Assembly (NCBI GenBank): GCA_020350085.1
Contig: CP070706.1
Span: 2,244,122 to 2,249,454 of the forward strand
DNA length: 5,333 bases
Direction of reading: 5' to 3'
DNA from: Acidobacteriota bacterium
GTDB lineage: Bacteria; Acidobacteriota; Polarisedimenticolia; J045
Shown: in pieces, positions 1 through 5,333 of the stretch
Layout: the number at the start of each line of letters is the position of its first letter
Position numbering within the stretch: position 1 is the stretch's first letter
Program-made: the position numbers and the translations under genes
Notes under the pieces: generated by a model
What the model saw: the letters and a program-made list of their open reading frames with translations, nothing else
Databases searched by the model: none
What the model was told of the DNA's origin: nothing

Positions 1-825
1 GGTGAAAGGCGCAGGTGCTGGAACGGGCTGGGAAACCGACTGACCCGGCGCTTCTTCCGGACCGAGATCGAACCTCAGGTCCTCGGAGGAGCCGAGGGGC
101 TCGGGCGAGGGCGGCTCGGTCGGTGCCGGGCTGATGTCAGAGCCTCGCTCGGCGGAGGGGCAGCCCGGCGCGGGGACGGTGTGAAGCGGCTGAGCGGCTC
201 GCGGACTGACCGCCGCGGGCTGTGCGCTCTTGCTCGCGCCGTAGCGCTCGTTGAGCTTGATCAGGACCAGCTTGCAAATATGGCGCAGTGTTTCCTGAAC
301 GCCGACGCCGGTCGTCGCGATCGCCTCGTAGAACGGTGCGTTGTGCCGGTTGAGCTTGTCGCTGAGGATGTCGACGGAGAGCGCGCCCGGTAGATCTTGC
401 TTGTTGAACTGCAGCACGTGGGGCAGCTCGACGAGCGCCATCCCGTGTGCCTGGAGGTTCTCCTCGAGGTTGCGGAATGCGTCGAGATTGGCCTCCAGCA
501 TGTTCTCCTGGCTGTCCGCAACGAAGACGATGCCGTCGGCGCCCTTGAGCACGAGCCGTCGCGTCTCGTTGTAGAACACCTGTCCGGGCACGGTATAGAG
601 CTGCACTTTCGTTTTCATGCCCTGGATCTGACCGAGATCGATCGGCAGGAAGTCGAAGAACAGCGTGCGGTCGGTCTTGGTGGCGAGCGAGAGCATCTTG
701 CCCCGCACCCCCTGAGGCATGTGCTCGTAGATGAACTGCAAGTTCGTCGTCTTGCCACACAACCCCGGACCGTAGTACACGATCTTCGTCGTCAGTTCGC
801 GCGTCGAGTAGTTGAACACCGCCAT
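1..825 (-). CDS. mglA: MglA-family small Ras-like GTPase with C-terminal Pro-rich extension (3' end off window)
   Basis: This is a small cytoplasmic GTPase of the bacterial MglA family, which in Myxococcus marks the leading cell pole and drives gliding and type IV pilus motility, usually with an MglB (roadblock) GTPase-activating partner. Translated from the ATG at 825-823, it shows the P-loop GPGLCGKTTN (residues 19-28), TDRTLFFDF (51-59) with the catalytic-finger Arg53, and TVPGQ (78-82). The last has the family hallmark Thr78 where Ras proteins have Asp, and the catalytic Gln82. NKQD (141-144) is the guanine-specificity motif. Residue spacing matches Myxococcus MglA, so the start is secure; a GGAGAG site lies 8 nt upstream. 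The usual protein is about 195 residues. Here the core ends near Tyr195 and at least 80 more residues follow, rich in Pro, Ala, Ser and Glu, with no stop before base 1. The tail may be a disordered linker to another domain. No mglB is visible. Family assignment is very sure; a motility role is inferred. Confidence 0.95.
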   Translation of the reverse strand, partial: MAVFNYSTRELTTKIVYYGPGLCGKTTNLQFIYEHMPQGVRGKMLSLATKTDRTLFFDFLPIDLGQIQGMKTKVQLYTVPGQVFYNETRRLVLKGADGIVFVADSQENMLEANLDAFRNLEENLQAHGMALVELPHVLQFNKQDLPGALSVDILSDKLNRHNAPFYEAIATTGVGVQETLRHICKLVLIKLNERYGASKSAQPAAVSPRAAQPLHTVPAPGCPSAERGSDISPAPTEPPSPEPLGSSEDLRFDLGPEEAPGQSVSQPVPAPAPFT

Positions 826-833
826 GTCGAGAT

Positions 834-839
834 CTCTCC
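834..839 (-). promoter_or_regulatory. Ribosome binding site of mglA
   Basis: GGAGAG on the minus strand lies 8 nt before the mglA ATG and supports that start codon. It overlaps an 8-bp palindrome (GAGATCTC, 829-836) and sits within an imperfect inverted repeat, 826-842, that could fold over the site. The fold is short, so any effect on translation is speculative. Confidence 0.65.
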
Positions 840-841
840 GA

Positions 842-865
842 CCGCTCCACGAGCGGGCTGCCCGC
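842..865 (-). other. Two overlapping, mutually exclusive short hairpins in the mglA 5' leader
   Basis: Bases 842-847 and 851-856 are perfect 6-bp inverted arms around a 3-nt loop. Bases 853-857 and 861-865 form a second 5-bp stem, also with a 3-nt loop. The two share bases 853-856 and cannot form together. They lie just upstream of the mglA ribosome binding site, within the leader expected from the predicted promoter. In GC-rich DNA such short stems arise by chance, so regulatory meaning is unproven. Confidence 0.3.
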
Positions 866-901
866 GGCATCGCGTAATTCGCCCACCAAACCTGCGGGGC
901 A

Positions 902-931
902 AACATAGAGTTCCGCCCCGGCCAGTGTCAA
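902..931 (-). promoter_or_regulatory. Predicted sigma70-type promoter of mglA
   Basis: On the minus strand a perfect TTGACA (-35 box, 931-926) is followed after 18 nt by TATGTT (-10 box, 907-902), which matches four of six bases of TATAAT. Transcription would start near base 895, giving a leader of about 70 nt before the mglA ATG at 825. It lies in the 160-nt gap after der, so mglA probably has its own transcription start rather than depending only on read-through from der. This is the clearest promoter in the window. Confidence 0.6.
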
Positions 932-957
932 AAGGGATCGGCTCGCTCCGCGCTCCC
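930..957 (-). terminator. Weak candidate terminator after der
   Basis: On the minus strand, GGGA (957-954) can pair with TCCC (937-934), with a further 3-bp stem inside, and four T residues (933-930) follow. The stem is short and interrupted and the T tract is brief, so this is weak. It would fit the end of the der transcript 29-56 bases past its stop, and it abuts the -35 box of the mglA promoter. Confidence 0.2.
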
Positions 958-985
958 TCGGACACCCGCGCCCATCCGCGTCGGC

Positions 986-2371
986 TCAGCCCCGCCGCGG
1001 CGGGGCGCGAAACTCGATCACGATCGGTGTCGGCCCGAGGGTGAACGTCTCCCGGAGCCGGTTCTCCAAGTATCGCTTGTAGGATCCGGTCACGCTGCGG
1101 GGATCACGACAGAACACGACGAACCGCGGCGGGAGCACGCCGATCTGGGTGATGTAAAACATCTTCGGGCCGGTCCCTCCGCGGGCTGCGCGCTCGGCGA
1201 CCGCGCTCTGAAGGAAACGGTTCAGGTCCGCCGTCCCGAGCCGAACGTTTGCTGCCGCGACGACCTCGCGACAGACTTCGAGCACCCGCTCGACGCGCCG
1301 ACCCTGCGCCGCGGAGATGATCAGACGAGGCGCATAGCGAGCGAACGCCAGGCGCCGTCGCACCGTCTCCTCGAGTTGCTTGACCCGTTGCTCCGGATCC
1401 TCGACGAGATCCCATTTGTTCAACGCCAGCACCAGCGGCCTACCGCTGCGGGAGATCTCGCCAGCGATGCCTACGTCCTGGCTGGTCAACCCCATCGTGG
1501 CGTCGACGACCAAGACCGCCACATGAGAGCGCTCGAGCCGGCGGCGCGTCAGCATCATGCCGATGCTCTCGTCGCGGCTCTCCGCGCGTGACGCGCGACG
1601 CAGCCCCGCCGTATCGACGAGGCGGTAACGCCGGCCATCGCGTTCCAGTAACACGTCGACGGCATCGCGGGTCGTGCCGGGAGTGGGGCTCACGGTCACT
1701 CTTTCCGATCGAGCAAGTCGGTTGACGAGTGAGGACTTACCGACGTTCGGACGACCAACGATGGCGATCAGCAGCTCTTGATCAGGATCCTGCATTTGCC
1801 CGGCTGTCGAGGCTTCGCCCTCGGCGCCCGCCTCCGTGTTTCCAGAAGGCAATCGGTCAAGCACGGCATCGAGCAGCGTGTCTATTCCCAGCCCGTGCTC
1901 AGCCGAGACCGGCAGCGGTTCGCCGAGACCCAAACGCCAGCCTTCTGCGGCGAGATCGTCGAGCTTTGCGGTGTCGAGCTTATTGACAGCGATTACGACC
2001 CGCGCTCCCGCTCCGCGCAGCTGCTCGGCGATCGCTTCGTCGAGTGGTGTGACGCCGGCACGACCATCGATGACCAGAATCACCACGTCGGCCTCGGACA
2101 CCGCGCGGAGCGCTTGCTGGGTCACTGCCTGCAGCAGCTGCTCCTCGGCCCGCGGAACGAGCCCGCCCGTGTCCTCGAGTTGCACGGCGATGCCTCGCCA
2201 CCGAACGAGGCGCTCGAGCCGATCGCGGGTCACACCCGGCCGGTCGAGCACGATCGCCTCTCGCCGGCCAACGAGCCGGTTGAACAGCGTCGACTTGCCG
2301 ACGTTGGGCCGGCCGACGATCGCCACGCGCGGCGCTGAGGCGGTCCGCTGCTGCCCGCTGCTGGTTGGCAT
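986..2371 (-). CDS. der: Ribosome-assembly double GTPase Der (EngA)
   Basis: Der is an essential bacterial GTPase that binds the maturing 50S ribosomal subunit in the cytoplasm. The 461-residue protein has the family's tandem GTPase layout and normal length. Domain 1 carries GRPNVGKS (20-27), DRPGVTRD (43-50), DTGG (67-70), NKLD (130-133) and SAE (156-158). An acidic, low-complexity linker follows (about 176-199). Domain 2 carries GRPNVGKS (206-213), TPGTTRD (230-236), DTAG (253-256), NKWD (318-321) and SAA (353-355). The C-terminal KH-like domain runs from about 360 to 456 and includes the typical YKRYLENRLRE segment (431-441). All nucleotide-binding motifs are intact. The ATG at 2371 is the only sensible start, because the first P-loop strand begins at residue 15; the ribosome binding site is only a loose GAGAGAG. 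It diverges from the HU gene and precedes mglA on the same strand. The gene ends in an 18-bp GC palindrome. Confidence 0.97.
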   Translation of the reverse strand: MPTSSGQQRTASAPRVAIVGRPNVGKSTLFNRLVGRREAIVLDRPGVTRDRLERLVRWRGIAVQLEDTGGLVPRAEEQLLQAVTQQALRAVSEADVVILVIDGRAGVTPLDEAIAEQLRGAGARVVIAVNKLDTAKLDDLAAEGWRLGLGEPLPVSAEHGLGIDTLLDAVLDRLPSGNTEAGAEGEASTAGQMQDPDQELLIAIVGRPNVGKSSLVNRLARSERVTVSPTPGTTRDAVDVLLERDGRRYRLVDTAGLRRASRAESRDESIGMMLTRRRLERSHVAVLVVDATMGLTSQDVGIAGEISRSGRPLVLALNKWDLVEDPEQRVKQLEETVRRRLAFARYAPRLIISAAQGRRVERVLEVCREVVAAANVRLGTADLNRFLQSAVAERAARGGTGPKMFYITQIGVLPPRFVVFCRDPRSVTGSYKRYLENRLRETFTLGPTPIVIEFRAPPRRG

Positions 2372-2440
2372 GCCGAGACTCTCTCACGGACCCGCAGTCC
2401 AGGGCGAGCCCGCGGAAGAGGCTTCCCGGCCGCCGTTGGC

Positions 2441-2470
2441 TTGGAGAAGCACGGGCATCCGGTCTAGACT
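2441..2470 (+). promoter_or_regulatory. Possible promoter for the HU/site-2 protease pair
   Basis: TTGGAG (2441-2446) and TAGACT (2465-2470) are separated by 18 nt and match the sigma70 consensus at three and four of six positions. The -10 box overlaps an 8-bp palindrome, GTCTAGAC (2462-2469), which offers a similar -10-like sequence to the opposite strand and so to der. A start near 2477 would place the long hairpin at 2472-2528 at the very 5' end of the HU transcript. The match is modest and comes from inspection only. Confidence 0.35.
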
Positions 2471-2471
2471 C

Positions 2472-2528
2472 CGCTCTGCGGCGCGGAAGATGACCGCCCG
2501 TCAGGGTGGTCATCCGCGCCCTGGAGCG
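2472..2528 (+). repeat. Long imperfect inverted repeat (hairpin) in the HU leader
   Basis: The sequence folds back on itself in three helices: 2472-2476 with 2524-2528 (5 bp), 2480-2485 with 2515-2520 (6 bp), and 2489-2498 with 2505-2514 (10 bp, including one G-U pair). The loop is six bases, CGTCAG (2499-2504). A 3-nt bulge (2486-2488) and a 3x3 internal loop that can hold two G-U pairs separate the helices. No T tract follows on either strand, so it does not look like an intrinsic terminator. It ends 81 nt before the HU start codon. It could be a structured 5' UTR element, a small RNA, or a dispersed palindromic repeat; one copy in one window cannot decide between these. Confidence 0.6.
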
Positions 2529-2595
2529 AGGTGGCGAAGCGGCAAGGCATTCACGACGCGCCGCGGCAGTCATCAGCCAGGCCCGAGCACGCCGG

Positions 2596-2600
2596 GGAGA
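2596..2600 (+). promoter_or_regulatory. Ribosome binding site of the HU gene
   Basis: GGAGA lies 9 nt before the ATG at 2610. It settles the start, because the reading frame stays open far upstream on this strand (back to about 1836) through non-coding and antisense der sequence. Confidence 0.7.
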
Positions 2601-2609
2601 AAGAGCGAG

Positions 2610-2882
2610 ATGGTCAAGGCCGACATCGTCAATCGCGTGGCCGAAAACGCCAAGATCCGCAAGACGCAGGCCGTCGCCGCAGTGGATGCCTTGTTCGACG
2701 CGCTGCGCGATGCGATGGTGCGCGGTGAAAGGATCGAGTTCCGCGGGTTCGGCGTGTTCCAGGTCAAGCCGCGCAAGCGCGGCTTCGGTCGCAACCCACG
2801 CACCGGCCGCGAGGTGCGTATCCCTCCCGGCCGTACCGTTCGCTTCAAGCCCGGCAAGGACCTGCGCAACATCGAGCCGTGA
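2610..2882 (+). CDS. HU/IHF-family DNA-binding nucleoid protein
   Basis: This 90-residue protein belongs to the HU/IHF family, which binds DNA as a dimer in the nucleoid and bends it. The N-terminal helical dimerisation part spans about 1-40. GERIEFRGFGVF (39-50) is the family's central strand and turn, and its wording is closer to IHF subunits and IHF-like deltaproteobacterial HU proteins than to E. coli HU. The DNA-clasping arm spans about 52-74 and contains RNPRTG (61-66), whose Pro63 is the expected DNA-intercalating residue. FKPGKDLR (79-86) closes the fold. Length is normal for the family and no element is missing. The stop codon overlaps the start of the site-2 protease gene (GTGA, 2879-2882), so the two are probably one transcript with coupled translation. 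Whether it acts as an HU homodimer or as an IHF-like subunit with a partner cannot be read from the sequence, so no gene symbol is given. Confidence 0.95.
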   Translation: MVKADIVNRVAENAKIRKTQAVAAVDALFDALRDAMVRGERIEFRGFGVFQVKPRKRGFGRNPRTGREVRIPPGRTVRFKPGKDLRNIEP

Positions 2883-3859
2883 GCGAATCGCCGGCTCGCC
2901 ACGGCCCGCCGAGCGAGCCGTACGCGCCACCGCCCCCCACCCGGCATCGCGGTCTGAGTCGGCTCCATGTGTGGCTTGGCCTCAGCACGCTGGCCACAGT
3001 GTCGATTCATGGCGCGTTGATGGCGCCGGGCTCGAGCGCTCTCGGGCAGGCGCTCTACTCTGCTGATCCGCAAGGAATTCTGATCGGACTGCTACGCATT
3101 CCGTGGGACGGCCTGCCGTACGCGGGCACGCTGCTGGTCTTCTTCCTGGCCCACGAGATGGGGCACTATGTCGCATGTCGGCTCTATGGCGTTGCGTGCA
3201 CGCTGCCGTACTTCATCCCGTCCCCTCCCTACCTCCTGTTCGGCACGTTTGGCGCCGTGATCCGCATTCGCGGAACGATCCCTCACCGACGCGCCCTGTT
3301 CGACATCGGTATCGCAGGTCCGCTCGCTGGGTTCGCCGTCGCTGTCCCGGTGCTCGCCTGGGGCTTGCTGCGCTCGCGTGTCGCCGACCCGACGCCACCC
3401 GGCGCGGTGGGCGCCTACGCGATCTACGGCGACTCGCTGCTGACCTTCGGGCTGACGGAGATGCTCCGGCCCGACGCGGCGGGACAGCAGCTTCTCGCGG
3501 ACCCGGTCTTCGTCGCCGGCTGGCTCGGATTGCTGGCAACCGCGATGAATCTGATACCCGCGGGTCAGTTCGACGGGGGGCACATCATCTATGCTCTCAC
3601 GCCGCGCTGGCATCGCGTCGTGTCGCTCTCGTCGGCTATGTTCCTGATCGCGCTCGTGGCCACGATCGCCCTGCGGCTTGGAGAGCCGTCGGCTTGGAGT
3701 GCGTGGGCGATCGTCGTGTTCGTGCTGGGCCGCCACCACCCGCCGCTGCCGAACGAACAGCCGGGCTTGGGCTTCACGCGCATCGTGCTGGCGATTCTCG
3801 CTCTCGGAATCCTCGCGCTGTGCTTCATGCCGAGCCCGATTCGTGTGGTTCAGTTCTGA
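2879..3859 (+). CDS. Site-2 protease family (M50) intramembrane zinc metalloprotease
   Basis: This 326-residue polytopic membrane protein is an M50-family intramembrane metalloprotease. Such enzymes cut transmembrane segments of substrates, often anti-sigma factors or other membrane-held regulators. The catalytic motif HEMGH (92-96) lies in a membrane segment, and the third zinc-ligand motif NLIPAGQFDGGH (224-235) supplies Asp232. The segments GTFGAVIRIRG (122-132) and FDIGIAGPLAGF (141-152), and a long region between the two metal motifs, resemble the EGY1-like branch. No PDZ domain, as found in RseP, is seen. I count about seven hydrophobic segments: near 29-48, 83-101, 142-164, 210-226, 248-266, 272-285 and 300-318. 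A Pro-rich, probably cytoplasmic N-terminus (1-28) precedes the first. The GTG start overlaps the HU stop by 4 bases and has no strong ribosome binding site of its own (an AAGGA lies 18 nt upstream), which suggests translational coupling. The substrate is unknown. The gene converges on comEC, leaving one base between stop codons. Confidence 0.93.
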   Translation: MSESPARHGPPSEPYAPPPPTRHRGLSRLHVWLGLSTLATVSIHGALMAPGSSALGQALYSADPQGILIGLLRIPWDGLPYAGTLLVFFLAHEMGHYVACRLYGVACTLPYFIPSPPYLLFGTFGAVIRIRGTIPHRRALFDIGIAGPLAGFAVAVPVLAWGLLRSRVADPTPPGAVGAYAIYGDSLLTFGLTEMLRPDAAGQQLLADPVFVAGWLGLLATAMNLIPAGQFDGGHIIYALTPRWHRVVSLSSAMFLIALVATIALRLGEPSAWSAWAIVVFVLGRHHPPLPNEQPGLGFTRIVLAILALGILALCFMPSPIRVVQF

Positions 3860-3867
3860 TTCAGTTC
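3849..3867. repeat. 8-bp direct repeat across the convergent stop codons
   Basis: TTCAGTTC occurs at 3849-3856 and again at 3860-3867, separated by three bases (TGA). The first copy encodes the last residues of the site-2 protease, the TGA between the copies is its stop, and the second copy contains the reverse-strand stop of comEC (3863-3861). It may reflect a small tandem duplication or simple chance. Confidence 0.5.
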
Positions 3868-5333
3868 CGAGCCGATCCTTCGATACCGGGCTGGCTTTGA
3901 CGCAAGCGGCCCGCCTCATCGAAGCAGATCGACATTGTTCGCGAGGCGTCCGTCGTCCAGGTGCGGATGTTGCGGGCTCGGAGCCGGCCGATGACGGCAG
4001 GATCCGGATGCCCGAAGCGATTGTCGATTCCGCAAGAGATCAACGCCCTGCTTGGTCGTAGCGCATCGAGGAAGGCTCCGCTGCTCGACGTGTCCGATCC
4101 GTGGTGGCCGGCCACCAGCAGATCGACGATCGGGAGGCGCCCCTCGCCTAGCAAGCGCCCTTCGACCGCGTGGCCGTTGTCGCCGGCGATCCAGACACTG
4201 AGATCGCCCGCGCGCAGCCACAGCGCCAGCGACGTGTCGTTTCCGGACTGATCGTCGCCGGACAACGGATTGAGGACCAGTCCGCGGATGCTTCCGGCCG
4301 AGAACCGCTCGCCCCGCGCGAGGCGTCGCACGGCAACACCGCGGGCGACGGCCTCGTCGAGCCAGACTCGCGCATCTGGATGCCTCAACACTGACGCCGG
4401 CACGCCGATCCAGTTCGGCGGTGTCGCCGCCAAGACGAGACGCGCCCCGCCGCTGTGATCACGATCAGCATGCGTGACGACGAGCGCTGCGAGTTGACGA
4501 ATGCCTCGCCGCTGCAGCTCTGTCAGAACCGCCTCGCGAGCGCTCTGCACGCGATCATCGCCCGCGTCGATCAGGACAGCATGGCGCCCCGCGACGGCGA
4601 GAACCGCCTGGCCCTGGCCGACATCGATCGTGACCAGTGAGGCGCTCGTGGGGTCCGCTCTCGCTGTGCCGCGGGGGAAGATCGGCAGCAGCGATGAGGC
4701 GGTGACCAGAGCGGCAAAGCCAACCCGCCACCGCCGCTCCCGCGCCAGGAGCAGGCCCGCGAGGCCGATCTCGCAAACTCCGACCCAGACCGGACCGACC
4801 GGTCTCGCGAGCAGGCCCGAACCTGGCCAGCGTGCGACCGTCTCGATGGAGACGATCAGCAACGCGGCCAGCGCGCGGGACAGTCCACCGGCTGCGGAGA
4901 CGAGCCACGCAGGACCACTCTCCGGTGCCAACACCGCGATCCATCCGCAAGCCAGCGTGGGGGCGAGAAAGGGCAGCAGCGGCCATGTGACAACAACTCC
5001 CCACGGCGCCAACCGGCCCGTCAGCACCACCAGCAGGGGCCACGTCGCGAGTCCTGGTGCCGCGACCAGGAGCAAGCGTCTCCACGCGCGCGCTGGCTGT
5101 GTCGCCGCCAGCACGAGGGCGCCGCTCGCGGAGACGGTCAGCGCGAACGACCAGCTCCGGGCCAAGGTCGGCTCGGCGACGAGGAGGAGAAACACCACGC
5201 TGCCGAGCGCTCCGGCACGGGGGCACCCGCGCCCGGCCAGCCGCGCACACTGCGCGAGCGCGATGGCCCCCCCGGCTCGTCGCACGGGGGCCGCCTCCGG
5301 AAGCAGCGCCACCGCCAGCGCGGCGGCGGAGAA
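3861..5333 (-). CDS. comEC: ComEC/Rec2-family DNA-uptake channel, C-terminal part (5' end off window)
   Basis: ComEC is the inner-membrane channel that carries single-stranded DNA into the cytoplasm during natural transformation. The window holds the last 490 codons; the frame is open through 5333, so the true start lies outside and the GTG at 5312 is not a start. Numbering from the first in-window codon (5333-5331), residues up to about 220 form six or seven hydrophobic segments of the Competence domain, including the typical SLATLPL-like stretch near 94-101 (here GLATWPLL). The metallo-beta-lactamase-like domain follows: DVGQG (237-241), HADRDH (288-293, metal-ligand type HxDxDH), GNDTS (364-368), GDN (384-386, Asp385), GHHGS (409-413) and DNRFGHP (437-443). 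These motifs are intact, suggesting an active nuclease-like domain. The missing N-terminus should contain the OB-fold region and first membrane helices. No competence partners (ComEA, ComF, DprA) are in view, so real transformability is not shown. Confidence 0.93.
   Translation of the reverse strand, partial: FSAAALAVALLPEAAPVRRAGGAIALAQCARLAGRGCPRAGALGSVVFLLLVAEPTLARSWSFALTVSASGALVLAATQPARAWRRLLLVAAPGLATWPLLVVLTGRLAPWGVVVTWPLLPFLAPTLACGWIAVLAPESGPAWLVSAAGGLSRALAALLIVSIETVARWPGSGLLARPVGPVWVGVCEIGLAGLLLARERRWRVGFAALVTASSLLPIFPRGTARADPTSASLVTIDVGQGQAVLAVAGRHAVLIDAGDDRVQSAREAVLTELQRRGIRQLAALVVTHADRDHSGGARLVLAATPPNWIGVPASVLRHPDARVWLDEAVARGVAVRRLARGERFSAGSIRGLVLNPLSGDDQSGNDTSLALWLRAGDLSVWIAGDNGHAVEGRLLGEGRLPIVDLLVAGHHGSDTSSSGAFLDALRPSRALISCGIDNRFGHPDPAVIGRLRARNIRTWTTDASRTMSICFDEAGRLRQSQPGIEGSARN

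Noticed and set aside
137..1044. Long open frames opposite or overlapping mglA and the der-mglA gap
   Set aside because: They are Arg/Ala-rich by-products of GC-biased third positions in the real genes, with no recognisable domains.
2524..2600. tRNA-like stretch (GGCGAAGCGGCAAGGCA resembles the D-arm of tRNA-Gln or tRNA-Glu)
   Set aside because: There is no T-arm GGTTCGAATCC-type sequence, no anticodon stem at the right distance and no matching acceptor ends, so the likeness is confined to one short segment.
1836..2609. Upstream extension of the HU reading frame (a 348-residue version of the protein)
   Set aside because: The extra part is antisense to der plus intergenic sequence, has no protein-like composition, and the ATG at 2610 has a good ribosome binding site and gives the normal HU length.
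3092..3919. A 275-residue open frame antisense to the site-2 protease
   Set aside because: Its charged, repetitive composition (Arg, Glu, Gln, His) is typical of the reverse strand of a hydrophobic membrane-protein gene; the sense frame carries intact HEMGH and NLIPAGQFDGG motifs.
5310..5312. GTG as the start codon of comEC
   Set aside because: The frame is open through the right edge, and the sequence here is in the middle of the Competence domain; OB-fold and earlier membrane helices must lie upstream.
1..5333. Defence system, CRISPR array, mobile element or biosynthetic cluster
   Set aside because: All coding space is taken by five well-known families. No regularly spaced repeats, transposase or integrase motifs, or terminal inverted repeats were seen.

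Overview
The window is GC-rich bacterial DNA with five protein-coding genes and almost no non-coding space. From the left these are: a gliding-motility-type small GTPase (MglA family, minus strand, cut by the left edge); the ribosome-assembly GTPase Der (minus strand, complete); an HU/IHF-family nucleoid protein and an intramembrane site-2 protease (plus strand, overlapping by 4 bases); and the C-terminal two-thirds or so of the DNA-uptake channel ComEC (minus strand, cut by the right edge). MglA, an IHF-like HU protein, an EGY-type site-2 protease and high GC at third codon positions together fit a deltaproteobacterial-grade lineage (Myxococcota, Binatota or similar). That placement is inference, since no rRNA or lineage-specific marker is present.

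Layout. Positions 1-825 encode MglA; its GTPase core fills about 195 codons and is followed by a Pro/Ala/Ser-rich extension that is still open at base 1. Bases 826-985 hold a good sigma70-type promoter for mglA, GC-rich small hairpins and a purine-rich ribosome binding site. Positions 986-2371 are der. Bases 2372-2609 form the only sizeable intergenic region and lie between the divergent genes der and HU; they contain a plausible HU promoter followed at once by a 57-nt imperfect hairpin. HU (2610-2882) and the site-2 protease (2879-3859) share a GTGA stop/start overlap. The protease and comEC converge with only one base between their stop codons, and comEC occupies 3861-5333.

How the genes relate. 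Der acts in 50S subunit assembly, HU in chromosome architecture, ComEC in single-strand DNA import, and MglA in polarity or surface motility. They do not form an obvious single pathway. The one pairing whose architecture suggests a functional or regulatory link is HU with the site-2 protease, which looks translationally coupled. I see no CRISPR array, mobile element, tRNA, rRNA or defence cassette, and no convincing undescribed multi-gene system. The most worthwhile leads are the hairpin in the HU leader, the HU/protease coupling and the MglA C-terminal extension.
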